Part shown: in pieces, positions 44,120-53,500 of the stretch | Layout of the letters: the number at the start of each line of letters is the position of its first letter | How positions within the stretch are numbered: the first letter of the stretch is position 1 | Assembly: GCA_022822445.1 (NCBI GenBank) | Contig: JAJEBR010000033.1 | Coordinates: forward strand, 186,001-250,000 | Direction: 5' to 3' | Length of the DNA: 64,000 nt | Source of the DNA: Gemmatimonadota bacterium | GTDB taxonomy: Bacteria > Gemmatimonadota > Gemmatimonadetes > Longimicrobiales > Gaopeijiaceae | Notes under the pieces: model-generated | Told to the model about the DNA's origin: nothing | What the model saw: the letters and a program-made list of their open reading frames with translations, nothing else | Database searches by the model: none | Program-made: the position numbers and the translations under genes

Positions 44120-45775
44120 ATGGCCGGCCTGACAGACACCTCCGAGTTCAGCCGGTGGCGGCGGACATCGCCGTTCGCGATTGTGTTCTTCGTCAGAGGG
44201 ACGATCGAGCAGATCAGAGTCTACGGGCAGCTGCTTGTGACTCTCGGCCTGGCCTTTCTCCTCGTTCGGGCGAGGGAACTCGCTGGAGACCTGATCCCAG
44301 TTGCGATCCTCGTCATCGTCGTCGTGGCGGTGCTGCGGTATTGGTTCTTCCGCTTCCGGGTCACCGGGGACCGCATCCTGATTCGCCAGGGGATCCTCAA
44401 GAAGACTGCACTCGACCTGCCGATGGACCGGATTCAGGCGGTCAACGTCGAACGCTCGCTTATAGACCGGCTGCTCGGGCTCGTGAAGGTGTCGGTGGAC
44501 ACGGCGGGATCCGGGGCGGTCGAGGCCGTGATTCCTTCGGTGAGGGCGGCGCTCGCCGACCGGATTCGCGCGCAGGTCGCCGCATCGCGGCGGGTGGGAG
44601 GGGCCCCGCACGCAGACGCGGACCGACCGGCCGACGGTGTGACCAGCCAGCCAGGCGATGAGAGACGCCCCAGCCACGTCGCGGAGGAAGGACTCGCGGG
44701 GGAGGCACCCGAGGGTGGACTTTCCCGACAGGCGATCACCGATCCATCCCCCGGCGAGGTCATGATGAAGCTTCCCCACGGGGACACGGTGCGAATCGGA
44801 CTTCGGTTCCTCGGAGAATCCGTTTTCTGGCCACTTCCGCTCTTGCTCATTGTCCCCATGGATCCTCGTGACCTGCTGCGCTATGTGGCGGGAAGCCTCG
44901 GGTACCTCGAGCCGATCAGTCGAGATCAGGTTCCGCGAGATTACGTGGCGAATCTGGCCGAGCTGATCTTCAGGGCCGGTCTTGTAGCCGTGCTGGTGGC
45001 GCTGGGGGCCACCTTCGCTATCTACCAGGCGTTCAAGACCTGGTACGGCTTCAAGCTGTACCGCGACGGGGCCGCCTATCGGACCCGCGCCGGGCTGTTC
45101 ACGCAGCACGAGGTCGTGGTCCAGTCCGTCAAGGTGCAGCGGGCCACGCTTTCCCAGAACATCGTCGACCGGTGCTTTCGCCGTTTCCGGTTGACCGTGC
45201 AGCCGGTGTCGGCTGACGCTGAAGTGCTCGAGGTTCCGCTGCTTGGCGCGCGGATGGCGGAAGTGCTGCGGGCCAGGCTGTTCGGACGCGAAGGCGGGGG
45301 GCTGACGCTACTGCCCGGAAGCCGGGCGATGGTTCGGGTTTCACCGCATTACATCGGGGCGTTGACCGTGAAGATTGCCGCCGCACCCGCGCTTTCCATC
45401 CCCGCGATCGTCTTCCTGTTCACCGGGGCATCCCCGGCCTGGGCCGAGTTCTCCCTCGTCTGGGCGCTCATCTGGACCGTTGCGGGCGGGATCATCGCTC
45501 TTCAGCGCTGGCGCCGGTGGGGATATGTGCACGACGACGACGGCATGGCGGTCCGGAGTGGCTTCGTCGCCCGCAAGGTGGACGCGTTCCTCTTCCGCAA
45601 GGTCCAGAGCGTGACGGTGAAGCAGTCGCCGATGCAACGCCTGAAGGGGCTGTCGACGCTGGAGATGCAGCTTGCCGGCGAGAGCGTGGCAGTCCCCTAT
45701 ATTGAGCACCGGGTCGCATGCCGACTGCGGGACTACATTCTGTACAAGGTCGAGTCGAACCCGCGCTGGCACTGA
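44120..45775 (+). CDS. Triple bPH2 membrane protein, YdbT-like
   Basis: The ATG at 44120 lies 20 bases after the previous stop; 551 residues. Same architecture as its two paralogues: DRILIRQGILKKTALDLPMDRIQAVNVERSLIDRLLGLVKV in the first domain, HEVVVQSVKVQRATLSQNIVDRCFRRFRL in the second, FRKVQSVTVKQSPMQRLKGLSTLEMQLAG in the third, ending RLRDYILYKVESNPRWH. It has no YdbS-like partner of its own, so the array order is S-T-S-T-T. Between domains is an unconserved hydrophilic stretch (about 160-215). Confidence 0.87.
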   Translation: MAGLTDTSEFSRWRRTSPFAIVFFVRGTIEQIRVYGQLLVTLGLAFLLVRARELAGDLIPVAILVIVVVAVLRYWFFRFRVTGDRILIRQGILKKTALDLPMDRIQAVNVERSLIDRLLGLVKVSVDTAGSGAVEAVIPSVRAALADRIRAQVAASRRVGGAPHADADRPADGVTSQPGDERRPSHVAEEGLAGEAPEGGLSRQAITDPSPGEVMMKLPHGDTVRIGLRFLGESVFWPLPLLLIVPMDPRDLLRYVAGSLGYLEPISRDQVPRDYVANLAELIFRAGLVAVLVALGATFAIYQAFKTWYGFKLYRDGAAYRTRAGLFTQHEVVVQSVKVQRATLSQNIVDRCFRRFRLTVQPVSADAEVLEVPLLGARMAEVLRARLFGREGGGLTLLPGSRAMVRVSPHYIGALTVKIAAAPALSIPAIVFLFTGASPAWAEFSLVWALIWTVAGGIIALQRWRRWGYVHDDDGMAVRSGFVARKVDAFLFRKVQSVTVKQSPMQRLKGLSTLEMQLAGESVAVPYIEHRVACRLRDYILYKVESNPRWH

Positions 45776-45842
45776 CGGTTGGCCCATGGCGTCATCCCTT
45801 GGCCAGCGGAGAACCCGGAACCGCGTTCCAGAAACCACAGAG

Positions 45843-45887
45843 GGTAAAGACGACATGACATTTTGTAATGTTCTCGTTACATCGCGG
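45843..45887 (+). repeat. Dispersed 45-bp element, copy J
   Basis: GTAAAG (45844-45849), ATGACA (45855-45860), 17-base spacer, TACATC (45878-45883). One of the best-conserved copies. It sits immediately before the start codon of the serine hydrolase-dipeptidase lipoprotein gene, and the following bases (GCCGCGG, GGCCCGGAT) weakly match the downstream flank of copy L. Confidence 0.87.
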
Positions 45888-48554
45888 ATGCGAGGGGGCC
45901 GCGGAGGCGTCTGGCCCGGATCTTCCGTTGGCAGCTCCGCCCGGCCAACAGGGTGGCGACGTGCTGACGCACTCCTCTTCTTCACCCTCCTCGCCGGCGT
46001 CGGCTGCGGGGACCAGGGTGCAGACCCGGTCCCGGAGATGGCGGCGCACTCCAGCTACGGGGAAGTGACCGATGCGCTGGCGGAGATGATCGAGCGCGAG
46101 CGCGGGCAGAAGGGGCTGGCCGCGGTGTCGATCGCGCTGGTCGACGCCGACGGGGTCGTGTGGGCGGACGGATTCGGCGAGCAGTCGGAGGGGGTTGCGG
46201 CCACCGCGGAGACCGTGTACCGGGTCGGATCGGTGTCCAAGCTCTTCACCGACATCGCGGTCATGCAGCTCGCCGAGCAGGGCGAAATCGATGTTGACGC
46301 CCCGGTGCGGGACTATCTGCCCGACTTTGCGCCGGACAACCGTTCCGGTACGGCGATCACGCTGCGGCAGCTGATGTCGCACCGGTCGGGGCTCATCCGG
46401 GAGCCGCCCGCGGGACACTATTTCGACGATACCGGCACCGATCTCGCGGCCACGATCGCCAGCCTGAACCGGACTCCGCTGATATACGAGCCGGAGACGC
46501 GCACCAAGTACTCGAATGCGGGGATCGCGGTCGTGGGGTACACGCTGGAGGTCATGCAGGGCGAGGCCTTCGCGGAGTACGTCAAGCGCGCCGTCATCGA
46601 GCCCCTGGGGATGACCAGCAGCGCGTTTGCGCCGGACCCCGCGGTCGTCGACGACCTCGCGGACGCGTACATGTGGGGCTTCGACCGGCCGGATTTCGAC
46701 GCGCCCGGCTTCGAACTCGGCATGGCCCCGGCCGGCAGCATGTATTCGACCGTCCTGGACCTCGCGCGGTTCATGGGAGTCATGTTCCGGCGCGGCGCGC
46801 TGGATGGGGGCGCGGCAACGGATGCCGGCGGCGCCGCGGAGTCCGGCGGGGCGATGGCGGACCGAGCCGACGCGGCTGAACCGCTGGCCCAGCCCGAGTC
46901 CGGCGACCTGCCGTCCCGGCTTTTGTCGGGCGAGACCCTCGAGGCCATGTGGACACCTCAGTTCGCCGACTCCGGCGCGACCACCGGGTACGGCCTCGGC
47001 TTCGCGGTCCGGCAGCGCTTCGGCGAACGCTGGCTCGGCCACGGCGGCGCGATCTACGGGTTCTCCACCCAGCTCGCTTTCCTGCCCGATGCGCAGCTCG
47101 GCGTGGTCGTGGTCTCGGCCGTCGACGGCACCAACACCTTCACCAGCCGCGTGGCCGACGCGGCGCTGGCCCTCATGCTGGCGGCGCGTGACGGGGAGCC
47201 GCTCCCGGAGGCACCCCTGCGCGGCTCCGACCCCATCCCGCCCGGCCTCGCCCTGGCGCTGGAAGGCACCTACGGCACCGGCGATGGCGCGCTCGACTTC
47301 GATCAGCGCGACGGCCGCCTCTTCATGACCCCCGCGCGGGGCGGCGCCACCGTCGAGATCCGCACCCGCGGCGACACCCTCATCGTGGACGACCGGGTCA
47401 GCTTCGGCGCCCGCTTCCTCGCCGACGGCGGCGCAGGCGCACAGGCCGCGTCCCAATCCGGCATGGCTTCGCCCACCGCCCTCATCCCGCTCGGCCCCGA
47501 CAACACCCCCGGCGACCCCCTCCCCCGCCAGCCCCCCACCCCCCTCCCCCCTCCCCCGCCCCCCCACTGGCACGGCCTCATCGGCGAGTACGGCTGGGAC
47601 CACAACGTCCTCTTCATCCTCGAGCGCGGCGGCCGCCTGCACGCGCTCATCGAGTGGTTCTTCCTGTACCCGCTCACCGAGATCTCGCGCGACGTGTACG
47701 CGTTCCCGGACTGGGGACTCTACCACGGCGAGCAGCTGGTGTTCACGCGGGGCCCGGGCCGGGACGAAGCGGGTCGGGACGAAGCGGGCCAGAGCACCTC
47801 GGACCGGGGCACCACCGGCGGCACCGAGCCGGGCCGCGCCACCTCCGTCGTCGCCGCCTCCGTCCTCTTCCCACGGCGCGAAGTCGGCACCGAAGCCGGC
47901 GGCACCTTCCGGATCGACCCCGTGCGTCCCGTCAGTGAACTCCGCGCCGAGGCGCTCGCCGCTTCCCCGCCCCCCGAACCCGGCCCCTTCCGCGACTCCG
48001 AGCTGGTCGAGGTCGCAACCCTCGATCCCGGCATCCGCCTCGACGTGCGGTACGCGACCACGAACAACTTCATGTCCTCGGTCTTCTACGACGAACCGCG
48101 CGTCTTCCTCCAGCGCCCCGCCGCCGAGGCGGTCGCGCGCGTCCACCGAGCCCTCGCCGAGCACGGCTACGGCCTCCTCCTGCACGACGGCTACCGCCCC
48201 TGGTACGTCACGAAGATGTTCTTCGACGCCACCCCCGAATCGCAGAAGATCTTCGTCGCCAATCCGGCGAACGGTTCGCGCCATAACCGCGGCTCCGCCA
48301 TCGACCTCAACCTGTACGACCTCGCGACCGGGGAGCCGGCCGACATGGTGGGCACCTACGACGAGTTCTCGCCGCGCTCCTTCCCGGACTACCCCGGCGG
48401 CACCTCGCGGCAGCGCTGGCTGCGCGAACTCCTGCGGCGCGCGATGGAGGCGGAGGGGTTCACGGTCTACGAAGCCGAGTGGTGGCACTTCGACCACGAG
48501 GACTGGCGCGAATACGCGCTCCAGAACGCGACCTTTGACGAACTCGGCCGGTAG
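45888..48554 (+). CDS. Lipoprotein fusing a serine beta-lactamase-like domain to a D-Ala-D-Ala dipeptidase
   Basis: The 888-residue protein starts with a basic n-region, a hydrophobic run and the lipobox LLAGVGC. Residues about 50-440 are a class C-like serine hydrolase: nucleophile motif SVSK (about 113), YSN in RTKYSNAGI, and a C-terminal GHGGAIYGF. A beta-rich linker with a polyproline stretch follows (about 530-650). Residues about 700-888 are a VanX/DdpX-type M15D dipeptidase with zinc motifs SRHNRGSAIDL and EAEWWHFDHEDW. Both halves act on D-alanyl peptides, so one envelope-anchored protein may trim peptidoglycan stems and cleave the released D-Ala-D-Ala. All catalytic motifs appear intact. 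Confidence 0.88.
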   Translation: MRGGRGGVWPGSSVGSSARPTGWRRADALLFFTLLAGVGCGDQGADPVPEMAAHSSYGEVTDALAEMIERERGQKGLAAVSIALVDADGVVWADGFGEQSEGVAATAETVYRVGSVSKLFTDIAVMQLAEQGEIDVDAPVRDYLPDFAPDNRSGTAITLRQLMSHRSGLIREPPAGHYFDDTGTDLAATIASLNRTPLIYEPETRTKYSNAGIAVVGYTLEVMQGEAFAEYVKRAVIEPLGMTSSAFAPDPAVVDDLADAYMWGFDRPDFDAPGFELGMAPAGSMYSTVLDLARFMGVMFRRGALDGGAATDAGGAAESGGAMADRADAAEPLAQPESGDLPSRLLSGETLEAMWTPQFADSGATTGYGLGFAVRQRFGERWLGHGGAIYGFSTQLAFLPDAQLGVVVVSAVDGTNTFTSRVADAALALMLAARDGEPLPEAPLRGSDPIPPGLALALEGTYGTGDGALDFDQRDGRLFMTPARGGATVEIRTRGDTLIVDDRVSFGARFLADGGAGAQAASQSGMASPTALIPLGPDNTPGDPLPRQPPTPLPPPPPPHWHGLIGEYGWDHNVLFILERGGRLHALIEWFFLYPLTEISRDVYAFPDWGLYHGEQLVFTRGPGRDEAGRDEAGQSTSDRGTTGGTEPGRATSVVAASVLFPRREVGTEAGGTFRIDPVRPVSELRAEALAASPPPEPGPFRDSELVEVATLDPGIRLDVRYATTNNFMSSVFYDEPRVFLQRPAAEAVARVHRALAEHGYGLLLHDGYRPWYVTKMFFDATPESQKIFVANPANGSRHNRGSAIDLNLYDLATGEPADMVGTYDEFSPRSFPDYPGGTSRQRWLRELLRRAMEAEGFTVYEAEWWHFDHEDWREYALQNATFDELGR

Positions 48555-48597
48555 GGGCCGGCGCCGGCAACAGCCCGTGGACAAGCCGGTTGGCGCC

Positions 48598-49524
48598 ATG
48601 GGGCGCGAGAGCCGATCCGGCTCCCGCCGCGCCAAACGCCTGCGGCGCGAGCTCTTCGTCGACCTCGGCCTCGTCCTGACCGCCACGATCTGGGGGCTCA
48701 ACTTCACGGTGGTGAAGGCCGCGCTCACCGAGATCGAGCCGCTTGCGTTCAATGCGCTGCGCTTTCCGTGCGCGGCCGTGGCCGTCTGGGTGATGGTGCG
48801 GGCGACGGGACGGCGCGTGATGCCGCCCCGCAAGGACTGGGGCATCGTGTTGCTGCTGGGCGTCATCGGGCACGTCGCCTTCCAGGTCCTCTTCATCTTC
48901 GGGCTCGACTGGACGCTCACCGGCAACGCGGCGCTGCTGCTCTCCACCAGCCCGGTGTGGGTGCTTGTGATTTCTTTCACAATGGGCCGCGAGCGCTTCA
49001 ACCCCGCGATCCTGGTCGGCGTGCTGGCCACCCTGACCGGGATGGTGATCCTCATCACCGGGGGTCCCGAACAACTGGGCGCGGCCCGGATCGGCGATTT
49101 CCTCGTGCTGGGCGCAGCGATCTCGTGGGCCGCCTACACGGTGCTGGGGCGTCGGCTGACCAAACGCCGCGGCGCACTGCAGATGACGGCGTGGACGCTC
49201 TGGGCCGGACTGCCCTTCGTCGTGCTCGCGGGGACCCCGGATCTGGTGCGCACCGACTGGAGCGCGGTGTCGCTACAGGCCTGGATCGGGGTGGTGTACG
49301 CAGGTGTTTTCGCAATCGGACTCGCCTACCTGCTCTGGTACCGGGGGGTGCGCATCATCGGTCAGAACCGCACCGCCGTCTATCAGAACCTGGTCCCGGT
49401 CGTCGCGCTGGTGAGCGCGTGGCTCTGGCTCGCAGAGACGCCGACGGCCCAGCAACTTGCCGGCGCCGGGATCATCCTGTCCGGGGTGGTGATCGCGCGC
49501 CGGTCGAGGGCGCGCAAACGGTGA
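48598..49524 (+). CDS. EamA/DMT family transporter
   Basis: The 308-residue protein has ten predicted transmembrane helices in two EamA repeats: LGLVLTATIWGLNFTVVKAAL opens the first and LVLGAAISWAAYTVLGRRL the second, with IIGQNRTAVYQNLVPVVALVSAWLWLAE near the end. DMT transporters of this group export amino acids or other metabolites; the substrate is unknown. The ATG at 48598 gives a short, strongly basic cytoplasmic tail before TM1; a GTG at 48577 is possible. It starts 43 bases after the dipeptidase gene and may be cotranscribed with it. Confidence 0.88.
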   Translation: MGRESRSGSRRAKRLRRELFVDLGLVLTATIWGLNFTVVKAALTEIEPLAFNALRFPCAAVAVWVMVRATGRRVMPPRKDWGIVLLLGVIGHVAFQVLFIFGLDWTLTGNAALLLSTSPVWVLVISFTMGRERFNPAILVGVLATLTGMVILITGGPEQLGAARIGDFLVLGAAISWAAYTVLGRRLTKRRGALQMTAWTLWAGLPFVVLAGTPDLVRTDWSAVSLQAWIGVVYAGVFAIGLAYLLWYRGVRIIGQNRTAVYQNLVPVVALVSAWLWLAETPTAQQLAGAGIILSGVVIARRSRARKR

Positions 49525-49639
49525 TGCGCCGTCGGATGTTGACCCGCTCCGACCTCTTTGGCTACCGTTTCGACGCCACGGCAGGCTGGGCGTTGCTGCC
49601 CGCCACCCTCACCCTCGTTCATGAATCGCCGACAAAACG

Positions 49640-50497
49640 ATGATCGATATCAACGAAATCGGAGCGACCGCCTTCGTGATCGCGTCGATTCGGGCGCTGG
49701 AGCCCGACCAGTCCCACCCACTCTTCAACGACCCCTACGCGGAGTGGTTCTCGAACGAGCGGGCGCTGGCCGCGGCCAAACAGCTGGACGCCGCCTTCCC
49801 CCCGTCCACCACCATGGTCCGCTTCCGCACCCGCTACTTCAACCGTTTCGTCGAGCGGGGGATCGAGGCGGGAGCCCGCCAGGTGGTCCTGATGGGCGGG
49901 GGCTTCGACATGCGGGCACACATTCTCGCCAACGCGGATGTCTCGTTCTTCGAGGTCGACCAGCGCGCGGTCCTGGAGTTCAAGCGCACGGTCCTGGGGC
50001 AACACGGGATCGAGCAGCCGCCTTCGGTTTACGGCAACTACCTCGAAGTGGATGTCCCCCACGGCCTTGCGCGCGTCGGATTCGACCCGGAGCTGTCGAC
50101 GCTGATCGTGTGGGAGGGCAACACCATGTATCTGCCCCCCGAGCTGATCATGCCGTTCCTCAATCGGCTCGCCGGCGCGATGCCCACCTTCCGGATCGCC
50201 TTCGACTACTTCTCCGTGGACCTGCAGAACCGCGAGCTCGAGAACGAAGAGGACATGAAGCGGCTGGAAGGCGTGGAAAGGGCGATGGGGGCATCCTTCC
50301 CGACGGGGTTCCCGGACCTTGCGGTGTTCGAGGAGCGCGCGCCCTTCAGCGTCGCCGAATCCGGATCCTTTGCGGACCTGGGCGAGAGGTTCGGGCTGGG
50401 CGAGATGGTGGCCGCCTACCCGGAGGACTGGCGCGAGACGCTGAAGCTGTACCGGTACTGCGTGTTGGAGAGGCGCGCTTCAGCGGGCGACATGTAA
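49640..50497 (+). CDS. LCM/PPM-type class I methyltransferase
   Basis: The 285-residue protein matches the leucine carboxyl methyltransferase-like family of bacteria (PF04072 type): TTMVRFRTRYFNRFVERG, then VVLMGGGFDMRAH, FFEVDQRAVLEFKR and LIVWEGNTMYLPPELI. These enzymes bind SAM and often methylate small natural-product intermediates; the substrate is not predictable. The 115 bases upstream hold no recognisable gene or signal. The stop codon TAA lies inside repeat copy K, so the last three codons border the repeat. Confidence 0.85.
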   Translation: MIDINEIGATAFVIASIRALEPDQSHPLFNDPYAEWFSNERALAAAKQLDAAFPPSTTMVRFRTRYFNRFVERGIEAGARQVVLMGGGFDMRAHILANADVSFFEVDQRAVLEFKRTVLGQHGIEQPPSVYGNYLEVDVPHGLARVGFDPELSTLIVWEGNTMYLPPELIMPFLNRLAGAMPTFRIAFDYFSVDLQNRELENEEDMKRLEGVERAMGASFPTGFPDLAVFEERAPFSVAESGSFADLGERFGLGEMVAAYPEDWRETLKLYRYCVLERRASAGDM

Positions 50498-50536
50498 AGC
50501 CGACGTTACATCTTGCAATGTCGGCCTTACATATCG
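50492..50536 (+). repeat. Dispersed 45-bp element, copy K
   Basis: TGTAAAG (50493-50499), GTTACA (50505-50510), 17-base spacer, TACATA (50528-50533). It lies between two convergent genes and provides the stop codon of the methyltransferase gene, as copy C does for the zincin-like gene. Confidence 0.8.
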
Positions 50537-50566
50537 TGCGATGCCGGACGGCTCCAGCAGCGCAAA

Positions 50567-53500
50567 TCAGCGCCGCTGCCGCTCCTCCTCCTCCGGAATC
50601 CCCCGGCTGAACATGGAAACGAGCCCGGGATCGCCGAGCACATCCATCGCCGCCGCCTGATCCTTGCGCAGGATCGCCCGGACCTGGCCGGTGACCGGGT
50701 CGCGCAGGATCGTCATGGGCGTATCGGTATTCTGATCGAGGCGCACCGACTCCCCGCCATCCCCCAGCGAGATCGTCGCCAGGTCACCGGACCAGGTCAC
50801 GGGAATCGCGTAGACGAACCCGGACTGTTCGCCCTCGGTCTCGGGGACGTACGGCATGTCGAAGTCGAACGAGAACACCTCCTCGCCGTCGTCCGTCCTG
50901 CCCGTCAGCCGGTATTCCCGGCCGCCGGGCGGCAGCGCCGGGAACGCATCGGCGATGAACGTCGGCTCCAGGAAGGGCCGGCCGTCCTTGTCCCGTCCGC
51001 CCCACACCATGACGCTGCGTGTCTTCGCTCGGGAGGATGCGGATGCGGAATCCACTTCAGTGGCCAGGCGGTGGCGAAGCGCGGTCGAGAAATGGTAGCC
51101 CCCGATCCACCCGTCGCGGCAGTACGACATGAGATCGGGTGCGTACGGGTTGATCAATCGATCGTTGGTGCGGTCGTATCCCCAGGCAGCGATGCGTCCG
51201 TGCTTCTCCGGAAACTGCGGATCCGCCCACCCCGCGCCACCGCAGGGCGCATGGCGCAAATGCAGGTTGTGCCCGAGCTCGTGGGCGATGGTTCTCGGAA
51301 GCGGCACGGAGAAGCTCGACCATGAAGGGATGCCCATCGCAACACCGAGGAGTCCGGCGTAGGGCACCGGGCCCATGATTCCCAGCCAGTACTCGGCCCC
51401 GTCGCTCTCCATCTGCCGTATGAGCTCCACCTCCCGCAAAACCGAGAAGCCGTCGGCGGAGGAAGTCGTTACCGGAGCGTGCCGGGTGACGTCCATACCG
51501 CTCACGGGCAGGAGATCGCGCGTGTGCCGCAGCATGGGGTGCCCATGAGGATCCCGGGCCATTGCGGAGGTGAGCGCCAGCACCGAACGGTCGGGATCCC
51601 TTTCGGTCACGAAGGGAACCAGGGTCAGAGGGAAGTCGGGCAGTGCGCGCACGTCCACGGCCATGCGGCCGCTCCGGGGAATCCGCGTCGCGACCCCCAG
51701 CCCCGGATCCGTCGTACCCTCCGGATCCACTTCGATCACCATCTCCAGACCGGGCTGGAGCACCCTACCCGGAAGTTCGGCGTTCGCCGATCTGGTGAGC
51801 GAGCCACCGTCGACTTCCCTCGGGATCGGCGCGTATCCGCCCTCGATCCGCACCGTATGCACCTCCGTATCTCCGTGAAAGAACGTCGCCCGCACGGTGG
51901 GCATCAGTTCGCCGGAGGCCCTGGGGGAAGAGACGAACACCCGCAGGAGGGCGGGCTTTTCCGCGATGAGCGGCACGGGATGCTTCGATGACTGAATCGT
52001 CTGCACGAGGTACGCCGACGGGCCCCCTCCGCAGCGGGCCACCCACCGGAACGCGATTCCGTCCAGCCACGCCAGGAACTCCGGGTCGGTTGGAGCGCAG
52101 AGGTCGGTTCCCCCCGCCTTGAAGTCCGAGAGTTTGCCGAGACCCACAAGGCCGGCGGGCAGAGGTCCGGAGAGCTTCGGATTGTCGCCCACCCACAACT
52201 GCTCCAACTCCGTCAACGCGCCGATATCGGGGAGCGGGCCGCTCAGGTCGTTTCCGTAAAGGCTGATTTCGGTCAGGCTGGTGATGTTGCCCAGGGTTGG
52301 CGGGATGGGCCCGGTCAGCTCGTTGTCCTGCAGCTGCAGCACATCGAGCTTCGTGAGGTTGCCCAGCGCAGCCGGGATTGTGCCGGTCAGCCCCGAATCA
52401 TCCAGAATCAGGCCTTTGAGTTCGGTGAGATTCCCCAGTTCGGCCGGTATCCCCCCGCTGAGCTCGTTGTACCCCAACCCCAGGTCTTCCAGCTTTGCGA
52501 GGTTCCCGATTTCCGGGGGAATCTCGCCGATCAGGTCGTTGTAATCGAGGATGAGCCTCGTGAGATTCGTAAGTCCCCCGATCTCGGGCGGAATCGGGCC
52601 GCCAAGGCCCGTGCCTCTCAGGTCCAGTATCTCGAGGCTCGTGAGTTTCGCGATCTCGGGAGGGATCGGACCACCCAGTCCAACGTCGTAGAGGTACAGG
52701 TTTCGAAGCCTGGTCAGCTCAAAGAACTCTTCCGGCAACGGTCCCGACAGGGCCCAGTTGCCTCCCAGGTGAAGGGCCAGCAGCGACGTAAGGAGGCCGA
52801 GCTCGGACGGGATCCGCCCCTGGAGGCCGTTCGTACCGAGCGACAATGCGATGACCTGGCCATCGTTGTCGGTGTGGACACCGCGCCACTGGTCGATCGA
52901 CAGATCCGACAACCAGTTCCGGTTCTCGTGCCACCGGTCTCCGTTGGTCGCTTCGTAGAACATGGTCAGGATCTCCCGCTGAGTCGGCGGGCAGGTGATC
53001 CCCGACCCCTCGTGCACCGCGATCCTTCCCAGCCACTGCAGGAACCCCCGATCCGTCGGAGCGCACAGCTGGGTGTCCGTGTACACGAGGTTCTCCAGGG
53101 CAATGTCCAGGAGTGACCGGGGCAGCCGCCCCTCAAGCGCGTTTCCGGCGATGTTCAGGTGCCTGAGGGCGGAGAGTCCTCCCAGCGAGTCCGGCAGTGT
53201 CCCGGAAAGACCGTTTTCGGCAAGGCTGAGCGCCGTAACCCGTCCGATCGAATCGGTATCGACCCCGAACCAGTCGCCCAGGGGCTCCTCGCTGAGCCAA
53301 CTGCCCGAGTTCGTCCACCCGCCGCCGTTCGTCGACTCGTAGAGGAGCTGCAGGACCCGCATGTCCTCCTCCGCACAGTCCGGTCCGTTCAACTGCGGGA
53401 TTGCTGCCGCCCACTCGGTGAACGCCGGGTTGGCGGGCACGCAGAGTCCGTCGTTGTCATGGAACCCGAAAGCGCTCAGGTCGAGCTGAAGAAAGCTGCC

